Assembly: GCA_905479115.1 (NCBI GenBank)
Contig: CAJQLF010000009.1
Coordinates: forward strand, 1 to 64,000
Direction of reading: 5' to 3'
Source of the DNA: an uncultured Flavobacteriales bacterium
GTDB taxonomy: Bacteria > Bacteroidota > Bacteroidia > Flavobacteriales_D > Sanyastnellaceae
Length of the DNA stretch: 64,000 nucleotides
Shown in pieces: positions 52,967 through 63,043 of the stretch (its first letter is position 1; each line of letters starts with the position of its first letter). The translations under genes and the position numbers were made by a program. The notes under the pieces were generated by a model. That model did no database searches, was not told the origin of the DNA, and saw only the letters and a program-made list of their open reading frames with translations.

Positions 52967-53926
52967 ATGACTCGACTTCTCCTTTCTGCGAGCCTTTGTC
53001 TGCTCATCGCGACGTCCATGGACGCGCAGCAAGACCCGCAATTCACCCAGTGGTTTATGGAGCCAGCTTCATTCAACCCTGCGGTTGCTGGAAACAGCGA
53101 ACTGACGTGCATTTCTGGCACCTACCGCAATCAATGGGTCGGTTTGGATGGAGACCCCAACACGTCCATGTTGACAGCGCACACGTTTGTCGACCAATTG
53201 CAAGGAGGTGTGTTGCTGTCGTTTTACAATGACGCGCTCGGGCAAGAAGAGAACACGATGGCTCGTTTGGGATACGCCTACCACATGGAACCTCTTTCGA
53301 ACGGTGCAATCGTTAGCGCCGGTCTCTCCGCCTCCATGTTCACCAAAAAATTAGGCAACGAATGGATCTCAATTGACCCGTGGCAGGATGACAATGCGAT
53401 TCCGAACGACAAATCAAGCTCGAGTGCGATCGACATCGACCTGGGTGTCTTCATACGCAAGCCTGGCTCCTTCTACGCAGGAATTTCAGCGACTCATCTC
53501 CTCGAGCAAGAATTGTCATCTTTTGGAATTCAACCCCGTCGTCATATCTACGCAATGGGAGGTTACACGCATTCGCTGGACGGTGATTATTTGCTTTTGC
53601 GAACAAACGTTCTGGCCAAGACAGACTTAGCCGCGACCATTGCCGACATCAACGTCAATGTTCTATGGAATCAAATGGTTTGGGGCGGGGTCAGCTGGAG
53701 ACCAGGCGATGCCATCGCTCCTACGGTTGGATTCGAATACGCCACAACGTCCAAGGACCGAACGAGCACTTCTCAGCAAGTATTTCGCCTAGGATATAGT
53801 TTCGACTCCACTACTTCCGAATTGAGTAATTACTCAGATGGTTCGCACGAAGTCTTCTTGAGTTACTGCTTTAAATTCGAATCTATACCTGCTACAAATC
53901 GCTATGCCAATCCCCGCTTCCTCTGA
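52967..53926 (+). CDS. porP: T9SS outer-membrane protein PorP/SprF family
   Basis: A 319-aa outer-membrane beta-barrel of the PorP/SprF family, needed for type IX secretion and for display of gliding adhesins. The signal peptide ends MDAQQ at about residue 21. The mature start QDPQFTQWFMEPASFNPAVAG is the family signature. Barrel strands follow and the last strand is LSYCFKF before a short tail. PorP and SprF cannot be told apart from sequence; the position before gldK favours porP. It starts about 55 nt after a probable promoter. Confidence 0.9.
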   Translation: MTRLLLSASLCLLIATSMDAQQDPQFTQWFMEPASFNPAVAGNSELTCISGTYRNQWVGLDGDPNTSMLTAHTFVDQLQGGVLLSFYNDALGQEENTMARLGYAYHMEPLSNGAIVSAGLSASMFTKKLGNEWISIDPWQDDNAIPNDKSSSSAIDIDLGVFIRKPGSFYAGISATHLLEQELSSFGIQPRRHIYAMGGYTHSLDGDYLLLRTNVLAKTDLAATIADINVNVLWNQMVWGGVSWRPGDAIAPTVGFEYATTSKDRTSTSQQVFRLGYSFDSTTSELSNYSDGSHEVFLSYCFKFESIPATNRYANPRFL

Positions 53927-54001
53927 TTTGAGGATAATAAATGGCAACCATTTGAAGTTAGTATTCGTACATCCTCTTAGGATACCTAGCCTGCAAGCAA
54001 C

Positions 54002-55366
54002 ATGAAAAACATTCTCATTATCCTCATCACGGCAGCCACCTTGTTTGGCTGCACTGCCGGACCTCAAGGCGAATTGGTGGGCGTTTATCCACGCGAACAG
54101 TGGATTCAAGTCAACCCGTATGGGATGAATTATATCCACCTTGGCTCTTACACCATGGGGCCAAGTGACCAAGATGTTCCTTTTGCGATGAACACGCGTT
54201 CAAAAACGGTAACGATTCCCGCCTTCTATGTCGATGTGCATGAAATATCGAACAACGAATACAGGCAATTTTGTGCTTGGGTAAAGGATTCCTTGTACCG
54301 AAATACGCTCGCTGAAGACGACAATGAAGACTATTTCTTCGCCGAAGATGCACTAGGCCGTGAACTCGACCGATTCATTGACAAGGGCTATGTCCTCAAT
54401 TGGGAAACCCCCATTAATTGGGAGGACGAAGATATCTTCGATCTTCTCTATGACGAGTATTTCCTCCAAGGTTCAGACCAGTACTACAACCGCAGACAGT
54501 ATGACACACGTAAATTGAATTTTCGGTATTGGTGGTTGAATTTTGATGCTGCAGCTAGCAAAGGAGCAAAAGACCTCGAGTTCGGTGAGACGAACAGCCT
54601 TAACCAACTTCACTCCGTGCGTGGTAACAGCGATCGGTCGCAGTTCGTCGTAGAAGAAACAATCAACATCTATCCTGATACGTTGGTTTGGGTGCGTGAT
54701 TACACCTATGGTTTCAACGAGCCCATGGCGGATTATTTCTGGCATCCTGCGTATGACAATTACCCCGTAGTCGGTGTTACTTGGAGCCAAGCAAAGGCTT
54801 TCAACGCATGGCGCACGCAGTTGATGAATAACTACAGAGCCGGGAACGGACAATCCGATGTGCAACGATTCAGACTTCCTACGGAGTCTGAATGGGAGTT
54901 TGCAGCACGGGGTGGTTTAGATCTGAGCCCTTATCCATGGGGTGGTCCTTACATGCGAAATGCGCAAGGTTGTCCCCTGGCCAACTTCAAACCCATGCGG
55001 GGAGATTATGTCGAAGACGGAGGCGCATATACAGTTGAGACAACAAGCTACAGCCCCAATGACTATGGCTTGTACAACATGGCCGGAAACGTTGCTGAGT
55101 GGACGAGCACTGCCTTTGATGAGACCGTTTATGAATTTTCTCATGACATGAGTCCGGAATACAGTTACAATGCAAAGGTTACCGACCCCCCTGCATTGCA
55201 TCGCAAGGTCACTCGTGGCGGTTCATGGAAAGACATCGGATACTATTGTCAGACAGGAACACGTTCCTTTGAATACCGTGATACCTGCAAAGCATACATT
55301 GGTTTCCGAAGCGTTATGTCCTACATGGGCAGAGGCAAGAGTGGAGATCCCGAAGAGTGGAATTAA
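54002..55366 (+). CDS. gldK: gliding motility lipoprotein GldK
   Basis: A 454-aa lipoprotein (lipobox LFGC, Cys17) with a formylglycine-generating-enzyme-like fold, as in GldK/PorK, which with GldN forms the periplasmic ring of the T9SS. Family parts are MNYIHLGSYTMGPSDQD, YVDVHEISNNEYRQF, PVVGVTWSQAKAFNAWR, FRLPTESEWEFAARGG, NVAEWTS and VTRGGSWKD. GldJ has the same fold but the place before gldL makes this gldK. The catalytic cysteines of true FGE enzymes are not expected to function. Confidence 0.93.
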   Translation: MKNILIILITAATLFGCTAGPQGELVGVYPREQWIQVNPYGMNYIHLGSYTMGPSDQDVPFAMNTRSKTVTIPAFYVDVHEISNNEYRQFCAWVKDSLYRNTLAEDDNEDYFFAEDALGRELDRFIDKGYVLNWETPINWEDEDIFDLLYDEYFLQGSDQYYNRRQYDTRKLNFRYWWLNFDAAASKGAKDLEFGETNSLNQLHSVRGNSDRSQFVVEETINIYPDTLVWVRDYTYGFNEPMADYFWHPAYDNYPVVGVTWSQAKAFNAWRTQLMNNYRAGNGQSDVQRFRLPTESEWEFAARGGLDLSPYPWGGPYMRNAQGCPLANFKPMRGDYVEDGGAYTVETTSYSPNDYGLYNMAGNVAEWTSTAFDETVYEFSHDMSPEYSYNAKVTDPPALHRKVTRGGSWKDIGYYCQTGTRSFEYRDTCKAYIGFRSVMSYMGRGKSGDPEEWN

Positions 55367-55439
55367 TTTTTCGCCGATGACTCAGCATCGATGGAAATAT
55401 TGGAGATAAAATTTAATTGAAACCTAAAGCAGAAAAGAA

Positions 55440-56186
55440 ATGAAACCAGGAAGCAAAGGCTGGAAAAACCTAATGGCGAAGATGTACGGAATTGGTGCAT
55501 CCATTGTAATTATCGGAGCGCTGTTCAAAATTAATCACTACCCATTTGCATCAGAAATGCTGATTGTCGGATTGGGAACGGAAGCAATTATTTTCTTCTT
55601 TTCAGCTTTTGAGCCGTTGCCACAAGATCCAGACTGGTCATTGGTTTATCCTGAACTCGCAGTTCCTGGAGACGGTCCAAAACCGCCAACAAAACAATTG
55701 GATGATATGTTGGCCAAGGCGAACATTGACGAGGATTTACTTGGACGTTTGGGAGACGGAATGCGTCACTTAGGTGAACAGGCCTCCAAGATGGGTAAGG
55801 CCGCGGATGTGGGTGCAGCAGCAGAGGACTACTCAGATTCCTTAACCGAAGCGTCGAATCAGGTGAAGGCTCTCGCTGGGAATTATGCACAAGTGAGCGA
55901 ATCATTGACCGGTCTCAAGGACGCGGGTGAAATGGGAGAAACAGTCGGAGCTTCCATGAAGGCGATGTCAGACAACTTGACGTCTCTGAATGAAATGTAC
56001 GCAGGTCAACTGCAACAACTGGAAGTGAATAGCGCATTGTACAAAGGCATGGGTGACCTTGTTACGAATTTGAGCGAATCCGTGGAAGACACGAAGGCTT
56101 ACAAGGAGAACATTGCAAAATTGGCCACCAACCTTGCTTCCCTGAATACGGTGTATGCGAATATGCTGAACGCAATGGGTAAATAA
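55440..56186 (+). CDS. gldL: gliding motility/T9SS motor protein GldL
   Basis: A 248-aa cytoplasmic-membrane protein. Two transmembrane helices lie at about residues 12-32 (MYGIGASIVIIGALFKI) and 39-59 (MLIVGLGTEAIIFFFSAFEPL), with conserved charged residues near the second (Glu in GTEAII). A long helical cytoplasmic tail follows. GldL with GldM forms the proton-driven motor of the type IX system and gliding. The gap to gldK is 73 nt and to gldM 34 nt. Confidence 0.95.
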   Translation: MKPGSKGWKNLMAKMYGIGASIVIIGALFKINHYPFASEMLIVGLGTEAIIFFFSAFEPLPQDPDWSLVYPELAVPGDGPKPPTKQLDDMLAKANIDEDLLGRLGDGMRHLGEQASKMGKAADVGAAAEDYSDSLTEASNQVKALAGNYAQVSESLTGLKDAGEMGETVGASMKAMSDNLTSLNEMYAGQLQQLEVNSALYKGMGDLVTNLSESVEDTKAYKENIAKLATNLASLNTVYANMLNAMGK

Positions 56187-56220
56187 TCCAGCCATCGACA
56201 ATCCACTAAAAGATTAGATC

Positions 56221-57936
56221 ATGGCAGGAGGAAAAGAAACACCCAGGCAAAAAATGATCGGTATGATGTACTTAGTACTCACCGCTCTGCTTGCCTTGAA
56301 TATTTCCAAAGAAGTCCTCAATGGTTTCGTTAAGGTTGAAAACAGCTTGCGCACTACGCAAGGAACGCTCAACTCCAAAGTCAACGAAACCAGCGCAGAA
56401 CTGGAAACAAAATACCTTCAAAACAAAGAGAAGGTTGAGCCTTTTTACGCGAAGGCACAGGAAATCAATGGCAATTCAGCGGACATCGTCAGCTACATTA
56501 CCGAGATGAAAGGCCGCATCATGGCGGCTTCTGCCGGCGACTATACGGAAGCTGGAGAATTGAATCTTGAAGCTTACCTCGGAAAGGACGAAAACGGAAT
56601 GGATACCGTTTTGAATCTGGCTCTGGTTCCGATTAAGGATGAATATCAAAACGTAACCACTTTCGTGGGCATGGCAGAACCGTTAGCTCCCGAAGAAGGT
56701 GAGTGGACTGCCCGAGAATTGAGGATGAAGATGGAATCCTTTCGGGATCAACTCAAAACCACAAGTGTAATCGACAATCAAGGGGTCCGCAGAGAACTCC
56801 CCGACTACCTTAAGGCTCAGTTGGATGAAACCTTCGCCTTTCAGAATGAACTGCAAGAAGAGGACTCAGTAAGCTGGGAACATGCTAATTTTTACCACGT
56901 TCCTTTAGCTGCAGTTATGCCCCTCATGACCAAAATGACTCTGGACATCCAGGACATTCAAGAGGACATCCTCTCGTGGCTTTTGGGCTCCGTTGATGCT
57001 AAATCTTACAAATTCACGAATTTGATGCCATTGGTGGTTCCCGAAAGCAACTACATCCTCCGTGGAGATTCATTCCGGGCAGATGTTTTACTCGCAGCTT
57101 TCGATGGAACAAACCCGCCTGACATCTACGTCGACAACGACAAATGGAACGGCCGTGACTCTGCCAAACTCGAGTTTGAAGGAATCGATGCGTTGCCAAT
57201 CGGCACAGATGGACTGGGAAAATTACGCATCTCTACGCGCGGAATGTCCCTTGGCGATGCGAACTACAAAGGCTTAATTCGGTTTCAGGGACCTGATGGA
57301 AACACCCAAGAATTCCCGTATTACACGCCGAGTTTTACGGTCGCAGAACCTGCTTTGGTCGTCTCCCCTACCAAGATGAATGTCTTCTATCGCGGACTAC
57401 CCAATCCGGTAGAAATCTCGGTACCTGGTGTCCCTTCAGACAAGGTCGACGTCCGAATTTCTGGCAATCATAAGATTAAAAAGGAATCCGACGGCACCTT
57501 TACAATTACGCCTGGAAGAGATTCCAAGGCGAATGTAACCGTCTCAGCTGAATTACCAGATGGAAGCAAGAAGACCCTCCCAGCAAAGGAATTCAGGGTC
57601 AAGCGAATCCCCGATCCCGCTCCGTTTTTCGTTGGTAAAACTTCCTCAGATCGGACCATCAGTAAACAAGCTCTTATCGGGGCAGATGGTTTGGGCGCTC
57701 AAATGGTCAATTTTGACTTCGACGTGCGAGTCGTCGTGAAAAGCTTCAGCGTATCTGTAAGTCGTGACGGTACCTTGGTCGAAAAAAGTTCAAATAGCAA
57801 CCGACTCTCTGCAGAAATGAAGCAACTGTTCAATCGGGTATCCCGAGGCAACGTGGTTTATTTCGAAGACATCATTGTTGGTATGCCTGATGGAACCGAG
57901 CGTCAGGTAGCTGCAATGAAGCTCAAAGTCAACTAA
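56221..57936 (+). CDS. gldM: gliding motility/T9SS motor protein GldM
   Basis: A 571-aa protein with a single N-terminal transmembrane helix (MMYLVLTALLALNIS, about residues 14-30) preceded by GGKETPRQKMI. A long periplasmic part of four domains follows, including helical D1 and Ig-like D2-D4 (PSFTVAEPALVVSPTKMNVFYRGLPNP begins a late domain). GldM spans the periplasm, linking the GldL motor to the GldK/GldN ring. Length and order are normal. Confidence 0.95.
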   Translation: MAGGKETPRQKMIGMMYLVLTALLALNISKEVLNGFVKVENSLRTTQGTLNSKVNETSAELETKYLQNKEKVEPFYAKAQEINGNSADIVSYITEMKGRIMAASAGDYTEAGELNLEAYLGKDENGMDTVLNLALVPIKDEYQNVTTFVGMAEPLAPEEGEWTARELRMKMESFRDQLKTTSVIDNQGVRRELPDYLKAQLDETFAFQNELQEEDSVSWEHANFYHVPLAAVMPLMTKMTLDIQDIQEDILSWLLGSVDAKSYKFTNLMPLVVPESNYILRGDSFRADVLLAAFDGTNPPDIYVDNDKWNGRDSAKLEFEGIDALPIGTDGLGKLRISTRGMSLGDANYKGLIRFQGPDGNTQEFPYYTPSFTVAEPALVVSPTKMNVFYRGLPNPVEISVPGVPSDKVDVRISGNHKIKKESDGTFTITPGRDSKANVTVSAELPDGSKKTLPAKEFRVKRIPDPAPFFVGKTSSDRTISKQALIGADGLGAQMVNFDFDVRVVVKSFSVSVSRDGTLVEKSSNSNRLSAEMKQLFNRVSRGNVVYFEDIIVGMPDGTERQVAAMKLKVN

Positions 57937-57949
57937 CAATCTCACCCCC

Positions 57950-58810
57950 ATGAGTAAGTTCATATCCCCCCTTGTTCTCTGCCTATTCAGTTGGGCCTTT
58001 CTATCGTCCGCTGACGCCCAAGTCTCCAATGTCTTGGATGGAGCGTATGTGAAAGAATCCAACATCACCAAGCGAGTCATCCCTTACCCGCATTTGCGTG
58101 AGGCCGATGTCATGTACACACAGCGCATTTGGCAAGAGATGGACTTGCGCGAGAAAATCAATCACCCTTACTACTATCCTATCAACCCCATCGCGGATCG
58201 GAAGAACCTATTTGATGTGGTGCGGACGGCCTTACTTGTTGAGGGGTCCCTCGTCGCCTATGGAACAGGACCTGCAGGGGATGATGATGAATTTCGATAC
58301 CCGCTCTCCCCCAATCAAGTTGATTCTATGTTGAATCCAACGGTACGATTTGAGAAGTACGATCTAACGACCAATGAACGACTTCCGGATAGCATCGGAA
58401 CTGTTGCGATTCAATCGCAAGCAGTTACACGCTATTTGATTAAAGAAGATTGGATATGGGATCGGCAACGAGGCGAGCGCTATGCCCGTATTATTGGTAT
58501 CGCACCCCGCGTTGAGGAATTCGACCAAGATGGTGTTTCCAAGGGCTTCAAGACTCTCTTTTGGCTTTACTACCCCGAATGCCGATATGTGCTTGCGAAT
58601 GCTGACGCTTTCAATCCGATGAATGACGCCCAACGAAGAACGTATGAAGACCTGTTTCAAAAACGCTTCTTCAATAGCTTCATCGTCAAGGAGTCCAACG
58701 TCTACGATCGACCTATTACGGCATATGCGCGTGGCTTAGATGCATTGGCAGAGTCCGAGCGCATCAAGCATGAGTTGTTCCTTCTGGAACATGATTTGTG
58801 GCATTACTGA
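57950..58810 (+). CDS. gldN: gliding motility/T9SS protein GldN
   Basis: A 286-aa periplasmic protein (signal peptide ending ADAQV at about residue 24). The family segments are YPHLREADVMYTQRIWQEMDLREKINHPYYYP, RYLIKEDWIWDRQRGERYARIIGIAP, FWLYYPECRYVLAN and FFNSFIVKESNVYDR. GldN/PorN completes the periplasmic ring with GldK. It lies 13 nt after gldM and is followed by a strong terminator, so porP-gldK-gldL-gldM-gldN end here. Confidence 0.94.
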   Translation: MSKFISPLVLCLFSWAFLSSADAQVSNVLDGAYVKESNITKRVIPYPHLREADVMYTQRIWQEMDLREKINHPYYYPINPIADRKNLFDVVRTALLVEGSLVAYGTGPAGDDDEFRYPLSPNQVDSMLNPTVRFEKYDLTTNERLPDSIGTVAIQSQAVTRYLIKEDWIWDRQRGERYARIIGIAPRVEEFDQDGVSKGFKTLFWLYYPECRYVLANADAFNPMNDAQRRTYEDLFQKRFFNSFIVKESNVYDRPITAYARGLDALAESERIKHELFLLEHDLWHY

Positions 58811-58824
58811 TACAGATCTCACTG

Positions 58825-58859
58825 CAAAAAAGCCGGCTCTTTGGATCCGGCTTTTTTTT
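58825..58859 (+). terminator. Rho-independent terminator after gldN
   Basis: Stem AAAAAAGCCGG / CCGGCTTTTTT, at least 11 bp, loop about 10 nt, followed by a T-run ending at 58859. It closes the porP-gldKLMN transcript. Confidence 0.92.
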
Positions 58860-58874
58860 GGCTCACTCCTGAGC

Positions 58875-58882
58875 GACCTTTG
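58875..58882 (+). promoter_or_regulatory. -7-like box for the ABC-F gene
   Basis: GACCTTTG, one mismatch from TAnnTTTG, ends 6 nt before the ATG, so the leader would be very short. No clear -33. Confidence 0.35.
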
Positions 58883-58888
58883 CCGCCC

Positions 58889-60853
58889 ATGTTAAGCATT
58901 TCCAACCTATCTGTTCACTTCGGACAACGGACACTCTTCGAAAACATCGATTTATTTATCGGGCAACGCGAACGTGTTGGATTGGTCGGTAGAAATGGTG
59001 CTGGGAAATCTACGCTGCTCAAAATAATATCTGGCCTTCAATCTCCAACCCAAGGCAACGTGAGCATGCCCAAGGATGCCCAAATCGGCTACCTCCCGCA
59101 GGAAATGCAGCACAATGAAAACGCGACCATCCTGGAAGAGGCAATGGCAGCTTTTGAAGAGACCCAGCGATTGGAGGAACGCGTCGACGCTCTGACCAAA
59201 GAGTTGTCCGAACGCACCGATTACGAAAGCCTGGAATACACCCGACTTATAGAGGATTTGACCTCCGCGAACGAACGCATCGATCTGTTAGGTGGAGCTT
59301 CCCAAGAGGAGCAAGTTCAGCGAATTCTCCAGGGCCTCGGCTTCATGGCAAGCGATATGTCCCGTACCATGAGTGAATTCTCGGGTGGTTGGAAGATGCG
59401 TGTTGAACTGGCAAAGCTCCTGCTCCGAAGCCCTGAATTGCTGCTGTTGGATGAGCCGACCAACCACCTGGATCTCGAAAGCATTCAATGGCTGGAATCG
59501 TTTTTACAGCAAAGTGGAAGCTCGATTCTGCTTATTTCGCATGATCGTGCTTTCCTGGATAACCTTACAACGCGTACAATTGAGATTACCCCCATCAAAC
59601 TCTTTGACCACAAATCGAGTTATACCAAATACCAGGTTTGGCGAGAGGACGAAAGAATGCGCCAAGAACAGGCCTTCAAAAATCAACAGAAGTACATTGA
59701 AGAGACGGAGGTTCTGATCAATAAGTTTCGGGCGAAAAAGAACAAAGCTGCCTTTGCGCAGTCCCTTATCAAAAAGCTTGATAAACTAGAACGCATTGAA
59801 GTGGATGCGTCGGACAAAGCTGACCTCCGATTTCGCTTCCCTGCCGCACCTCGCTCTGGAAAAGTAAGCATCGAAGCAAAACAGCTAAGCAAGTCATTCG
59901 GCGATCTCGAGGTATTCCAGAACGTCGACTTCATCCTACCAAGAAAACAGAAGGTGGCCTTGGTGGGGAAAAACGGAGCAGGAAAGACGACGCTCACACG
60001 GATCTTCATGAAAATGGAGGCCGCTCAAGGCAGCATGACCATTGGTCACAATGTAGACATTGGCTACTATGCACAGAACCAAGCAGAAGAACTCGATGGA
60101 AATCTCACCGTCTTCGAAACACTGGATGAGGTCGCGGTTGGAGAGATTCGGAAACGATTGCGTTCCATTCTGGGTTCTTTTCTATTCTCCGGCGAGGATG
60201 CGGATAAAAAAGTCCGGGTGCTTTCTGGCGGCGAAAAGGCACGCCTAGCCCTCTGTAAATTATTGCTCCATCCGTATAATTTACTCATCCTCGATGAGCC
60301 AACCAATCACTTGGATATTCGTGCAAAAGAAGTGCTAAAAGGAGCACTGAAAGCTTACGATGGTACACTCATCATCGTTTCCCATGACCGGGATTTCTTG
60401 TCTGACCTCACCGAAATGGTCTATGAGGTTACCCCCAATGGACTCAAACAGTATATAGGTGACATCAAGCAATTTCTTCACGAAAAACACGCCACGAGCA
60501 TCAGAGCATACGAGTCCAAAAAGGGATCAACGGTGGCCAATCCAGGTGCCGCCACGTCCAACAAAAAACAAGATACTACTACGAATAAAGAAACTTATTC
60601 AGCTCGCAAAGAACGGGAACGAACAGAGCGTAAGCTCAAGAATGCGATCAAGAAGTACGAAACTCGGGTTCAAGAAAAGGAAGCAGAAACCAAGCTATTG
60701 GACACAGAAATGGCCTCCATTGATGCCAATGACCGACAAAAGCTCACCGAACTCGCCTACCAATATGAGGCCGTTCAACAAGCGCTCTACGATGCCATAG
60801 AAAAATGGACCAAAGCCACCGAGCAGTTAGAATCACTGCCAAAAAATGTGTGA
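58889..60853 (+). CDS. ABC-F family ATPase
   Basis: A 654-aa soluble protein with two ABC domains in tandem and no transmembrane part. Walker A motifs are GRNGAGKST and GKNGAGKTT, signatures are SGGWKMRVELAK and SGGEKARLALCK, and each half has LLLLDEPTNHLD or LLILDEPTNHLD. A basic linker (about 235-310) would contact the ribosome, and a coiled-coil tail (Uup-like) covers about 545-650. ABC-F proteins act on ribosomes or nucleic acids (EttA, Uup, antibiotic protection). Uup-like is most probable. The ATG at 58889 was chosen over a TTG at 58841 within the terminator. Confidence 0.93.
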   Translation: MLSISNLSVHFGQRTLFENIDLFIGQRERVGLVGRNGAGKSTLLKIISGLQSPTQGNVSMPKDAQIGYLPQEMQHNENATILEEAMAAFEETQRLEERVDALTKELSERTDYESLEYTRLIEDLTSANERIDLLGGASQEEQVQRILQGLGFMASDMSRTMSEFSGGWKMRVELAKLLLRSPELLLLDEPTNHLDLESIQWLESFLQQSGSSILLISHDRAFLDNLTTRTIEITPIKLFDHKSSYTKYQVWREDERMRQEQAFKNQQKYIEETEVLINKFRAKKNKAAFAQSLIKKLDKLERIEVDASDKADLRFRFPAAPRSGKVSIEAKQLSKSFGDLEVFQNVDFILPRKQKVALVGKNGAGKTTLTRIFMKMEAAQGSMTIGHNVDIGYYAQNQAEELDGNLTVFETLDEVAVGEIRKRLRSILGSFLFSGEDADKKVRVLSGGEKARLALCKLLLHPYNLLILDEPTNHLDIRAKEVLKGALKAYDGTLIIVSHDRDFLSDLTEMVYEVTPNGLKQYIGDIKQFLHEKHATSIRAYESKKGSTVANPGAATSNKKQDTTTNKETYSARKERERTERKLKNAIKKYETRVQEKEAETKLLDTEMASIDANDRQKLTELAYQYEAVQQALYDAIEKWTKATEQLESLPKNV

Positions 60854-60950
60854 AAAATTAGATTGAGTGTTGAAAACCTCTGTTTAAAAGTCCCTCAAAC
60901 AGGAGTTTTTTTTGAGCGCCCGATTGAAACTCATTGTCGATTTTCGTCGT

Positions 60951-61892
60951 ATGCAGATAGTGAAGAATTCTCTACTCGTCTTTTTGGTGTTTTTCGGAGC
61001 TCTCCAGGGCAACGCTCAGCAAACACCCCTTTCCGTCGGAATCAACTTTGGCGGGGCGAATTACCTTGGTGAAATCGGTGGCAAATATGACCCTCGAGCA
61101 TCCGTGCTGGACGCAGACATTATCACAACCTCGCCCAGCATCGGTGGGTTCTTGCGTTACGCCGCCAATGACCGTGTGCGTATTTCTGGGGAAGTCAACT
61201 ACGTCAAGATCAAACAGGCCGATGTCAACGCGGAAGATCCTGCACGTCAAGCGCGCAACCTCAATTTTCGAAACCGCATGGTCGAATTCGGTTTCCGGAC
61301 AGACCTGACGGTGTTTCATATCGCAGATCGCAGCACCAATCGCAATTTCACAAAGCCGGGCAAACTCTTCATCAAAGGCTATGTCTTTACCGGAGCCTAT
61401 GGAGTTCTGCACAATCCACAAGCGCAAATCACGCATGACCCCAATAACGAATGGGAAGATCGTTGGTATGATTTACGCGCGCTTCGAACGGAAGGACAGG
61501 TTGAAGAATATGCTTCTTTGATCGCAGCCATTCCCTTGGGGCTTGGAATTGAATTCGGTTTGGGATATGGATGGGTCATGGGCATTGAAGGCTCATGGAG
61601 ATCCACCTTCACGGATTATCTCGACGACATTTCTGGCATGTACGCCAATCCAGACGTGCTTACGCCGTTGGCTGAGGCCATAAGCTCACAATCCAATGAA
61701 GCGGTTATTGCCGCCATCGGAGATCCCAGTTCAGGTAACGTCGGTAATCATCAATACAGCGAAGGCGGAACCTACCGGGGAAACCCACAATCCAATGACA
61801 GCTACGGTACAATTCAATTCACTTTAGCTCGCATCATCGACACGCGCACTTCTTTTGAACGGGCACTCGACCATATTTCGCGCAGGCGATAG
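60951..61892 (+). CDS. DUF6089-type outer-membrane protein
   Basis: A 313-aa secreted or outer-membrane protein. The ATG at 60951 starts a signal peptide (ending QGNAQ at about residue 22). The mature start LSVGINFGGANYLGEIGG is typical of DUF6089, a Bacteroidota barrel-like family. A conserved F-E-x-G pattern of amphipathic strands follows, with a loop insertion (LAEAISSQSNEAVIAAIGD). Function unknown. It ends exactly one base before the convergent rluD stop. Confidence 0.78.
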   Translation: MQIVKNSLLVFLVFFGALQGNAQQTPLSVGINFGGANYLGEIGGKYDPRASVLDADIITTSPSIGGFLRYAANDRVRISGEVNYVKIKQADVNAEDPARQARNLNFRNRMVEFGFRTDLTVFHIADRSTNRNFTKPGKLFIKGYVFTGAYGVLHNPQAQITHDPNNEWEDRWYDLRALRTEGQVEEYASLIAAIPLGLGIEFGLGYGWVMGIEGSWRSTFTDYLDDISGMYANPDVLTPLAEAISSQSNEAVIAAIGDPSSGNVGNHQYSEGGTYRGNPQSNDSYGTIQFTLARIIDTRTSFERALDHISRRR

Positions 61893-62990
61893 TCAGACGC
61901 TCATACCCGCTAAGAAAGCCCGCCATTTTTCCATGACTTCCCGCATATCATCGGGCAATGCTGTTTCGAACTCCATCCACTTTTCTGTGATGGGATGCTG
62001 AAATCCTAAGGTCTTTGCATGCAGCGCTTGTCGCGGCAAACGCACAAAGCAATTATGCAAGAACGCTTGGTACTTGCCTCCTCGAACTCCCTTCACCGGT
62101 CGGTTTCCACCATAAGCTACATCACCAAACAGCGGATGTCCTTTATGCTCTAGGTGAACCCGAATCTGGTGCGTGCGGCCTGTCTCGAGCTTACACTCCA
62201 ACAGCGTCACCGGTCCCAATCGCTCCAACACATGATAATGTGTTACCGCATGCTTTCCCTCTTCGCCATCCGGATAAACAGCTTGAACCGTGCGATTGCG
62301 ACGATCCCGACCGATGTGCCCCTCAATGGTTCCATCCAACTCGAGGTCTCCCCACGCCAGCGCGACGTATCGCCGTTCTACCGAGCGTTCAAAAAATTGA
62401 TGGCTCAAGGAACTCATAGCCTCCTCTGTTTTGCCTAGCACCATGACACCCGTCGTATCCTTATCTAAACGGTGTACGAGTCCTGGTCGAGGAATCACAT
62501 CAGCCGTGAGGTCATTTGCGTAATCTGGCGATGAAGTGTCGGGAGGAAGTTTTACTTGTTGTTGCAACAGGTGGTGTGCGACGCCGTGCACCAAGGTTCC
62601 CGTGTAATTCCCATTGCCTGGATGGACAACGAGACCCGCAGGCTTGTTGATTACAAGCACATGCTCATCTTCAAACAAAACATCCAAGTCCATCGGTTCA
62701 GGCACCAACTCAAACGTCCTAATTGGCTTTGAATACTCAATGGTCACTACGTCGGACGCCTTGACTTTGTGATTTGGTTTGACCGAAACACCATTGACCC
62801 GCACATACCCGGCTTTGGCCGAGGCTTGCAACCTAGAACGCGACATATTGGAAACCAGGTTCATCACGAACTTATCCACGCGAAGTGGCTGCTGGCCATC
62901 ATCGGCGACCAAACGGTGGTGCTCGAAGAGCTCTTCTGAACCGTCTTCGGGTTGATTCACATCCTCGGTTTGATCAGCCATGGCATTCAT
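61893..62990 (-). CDS. rluD: RluA/RluD family pseudouridine synthase
   Basis: A 365-aa 23S rRNA pseudouridine synthase. An S4 RNA-binding domain lies at about residues 33-95 (RVDKFVMNLVSNMSRSRLQ, GYVRVNG). The catalytic aspartate is in HRLDKDTTGVMV. Motif II KPAGLVVHPG and motif III ETGRTHQIRVHL are present. The acidic N-terminal extension of about 30 residues is poorly conserved, so Met at 62990 is chosen and 62981 is an alternative. RluD versus RluC cannot be separated fully by sequence, but the S4 domain and length favour RluD. Confidence 0.92.
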   Translation of the reverse strand: MNAMADQTEDVNQPEDGSEELFEHHRLVADDGQQPLRVDKFVMNLVSNMSRSRLQASAKAGYVRVNGVSVKPNHKVKASDVVTIEYSKPIRTFELVPEPMDLDVLFEDEHVLVINKPAGLVVHPGNGNYTGTLVHGVAHHLLQQQVKLPPDTSSPDYANDLTADVIPRPGLVHRLDKDTTGVMVLGKTEEAMSSLSHQFFERSVERRYVALAWGDLELDGTIEGHIGRDRRNRTVQAVYPDGEEGKHAVTHYHVLERLGPVTLLECKLETGRTHQIRVHLEHKGHPLFGDVAYGGNRPVKGVRGGKYQAFLHNCFVRLPRQALHAKTLGFQHPITEKWMEFETALPDDMREVMEKWRAFLAGMSV

Positions 62991-63043
62991 TTTGGGATTC
63001 AATAAAGACGATTTATACCTGAGTGTTCTCCGCAACAGATCCT

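Noticed and set aside
53939-53953. Small perfect inverted repeat (6-bp arms, 3-nt loop) between porP and gldK
   Set aside because: Too short and without a T-run to be called a terminator; could be chance.
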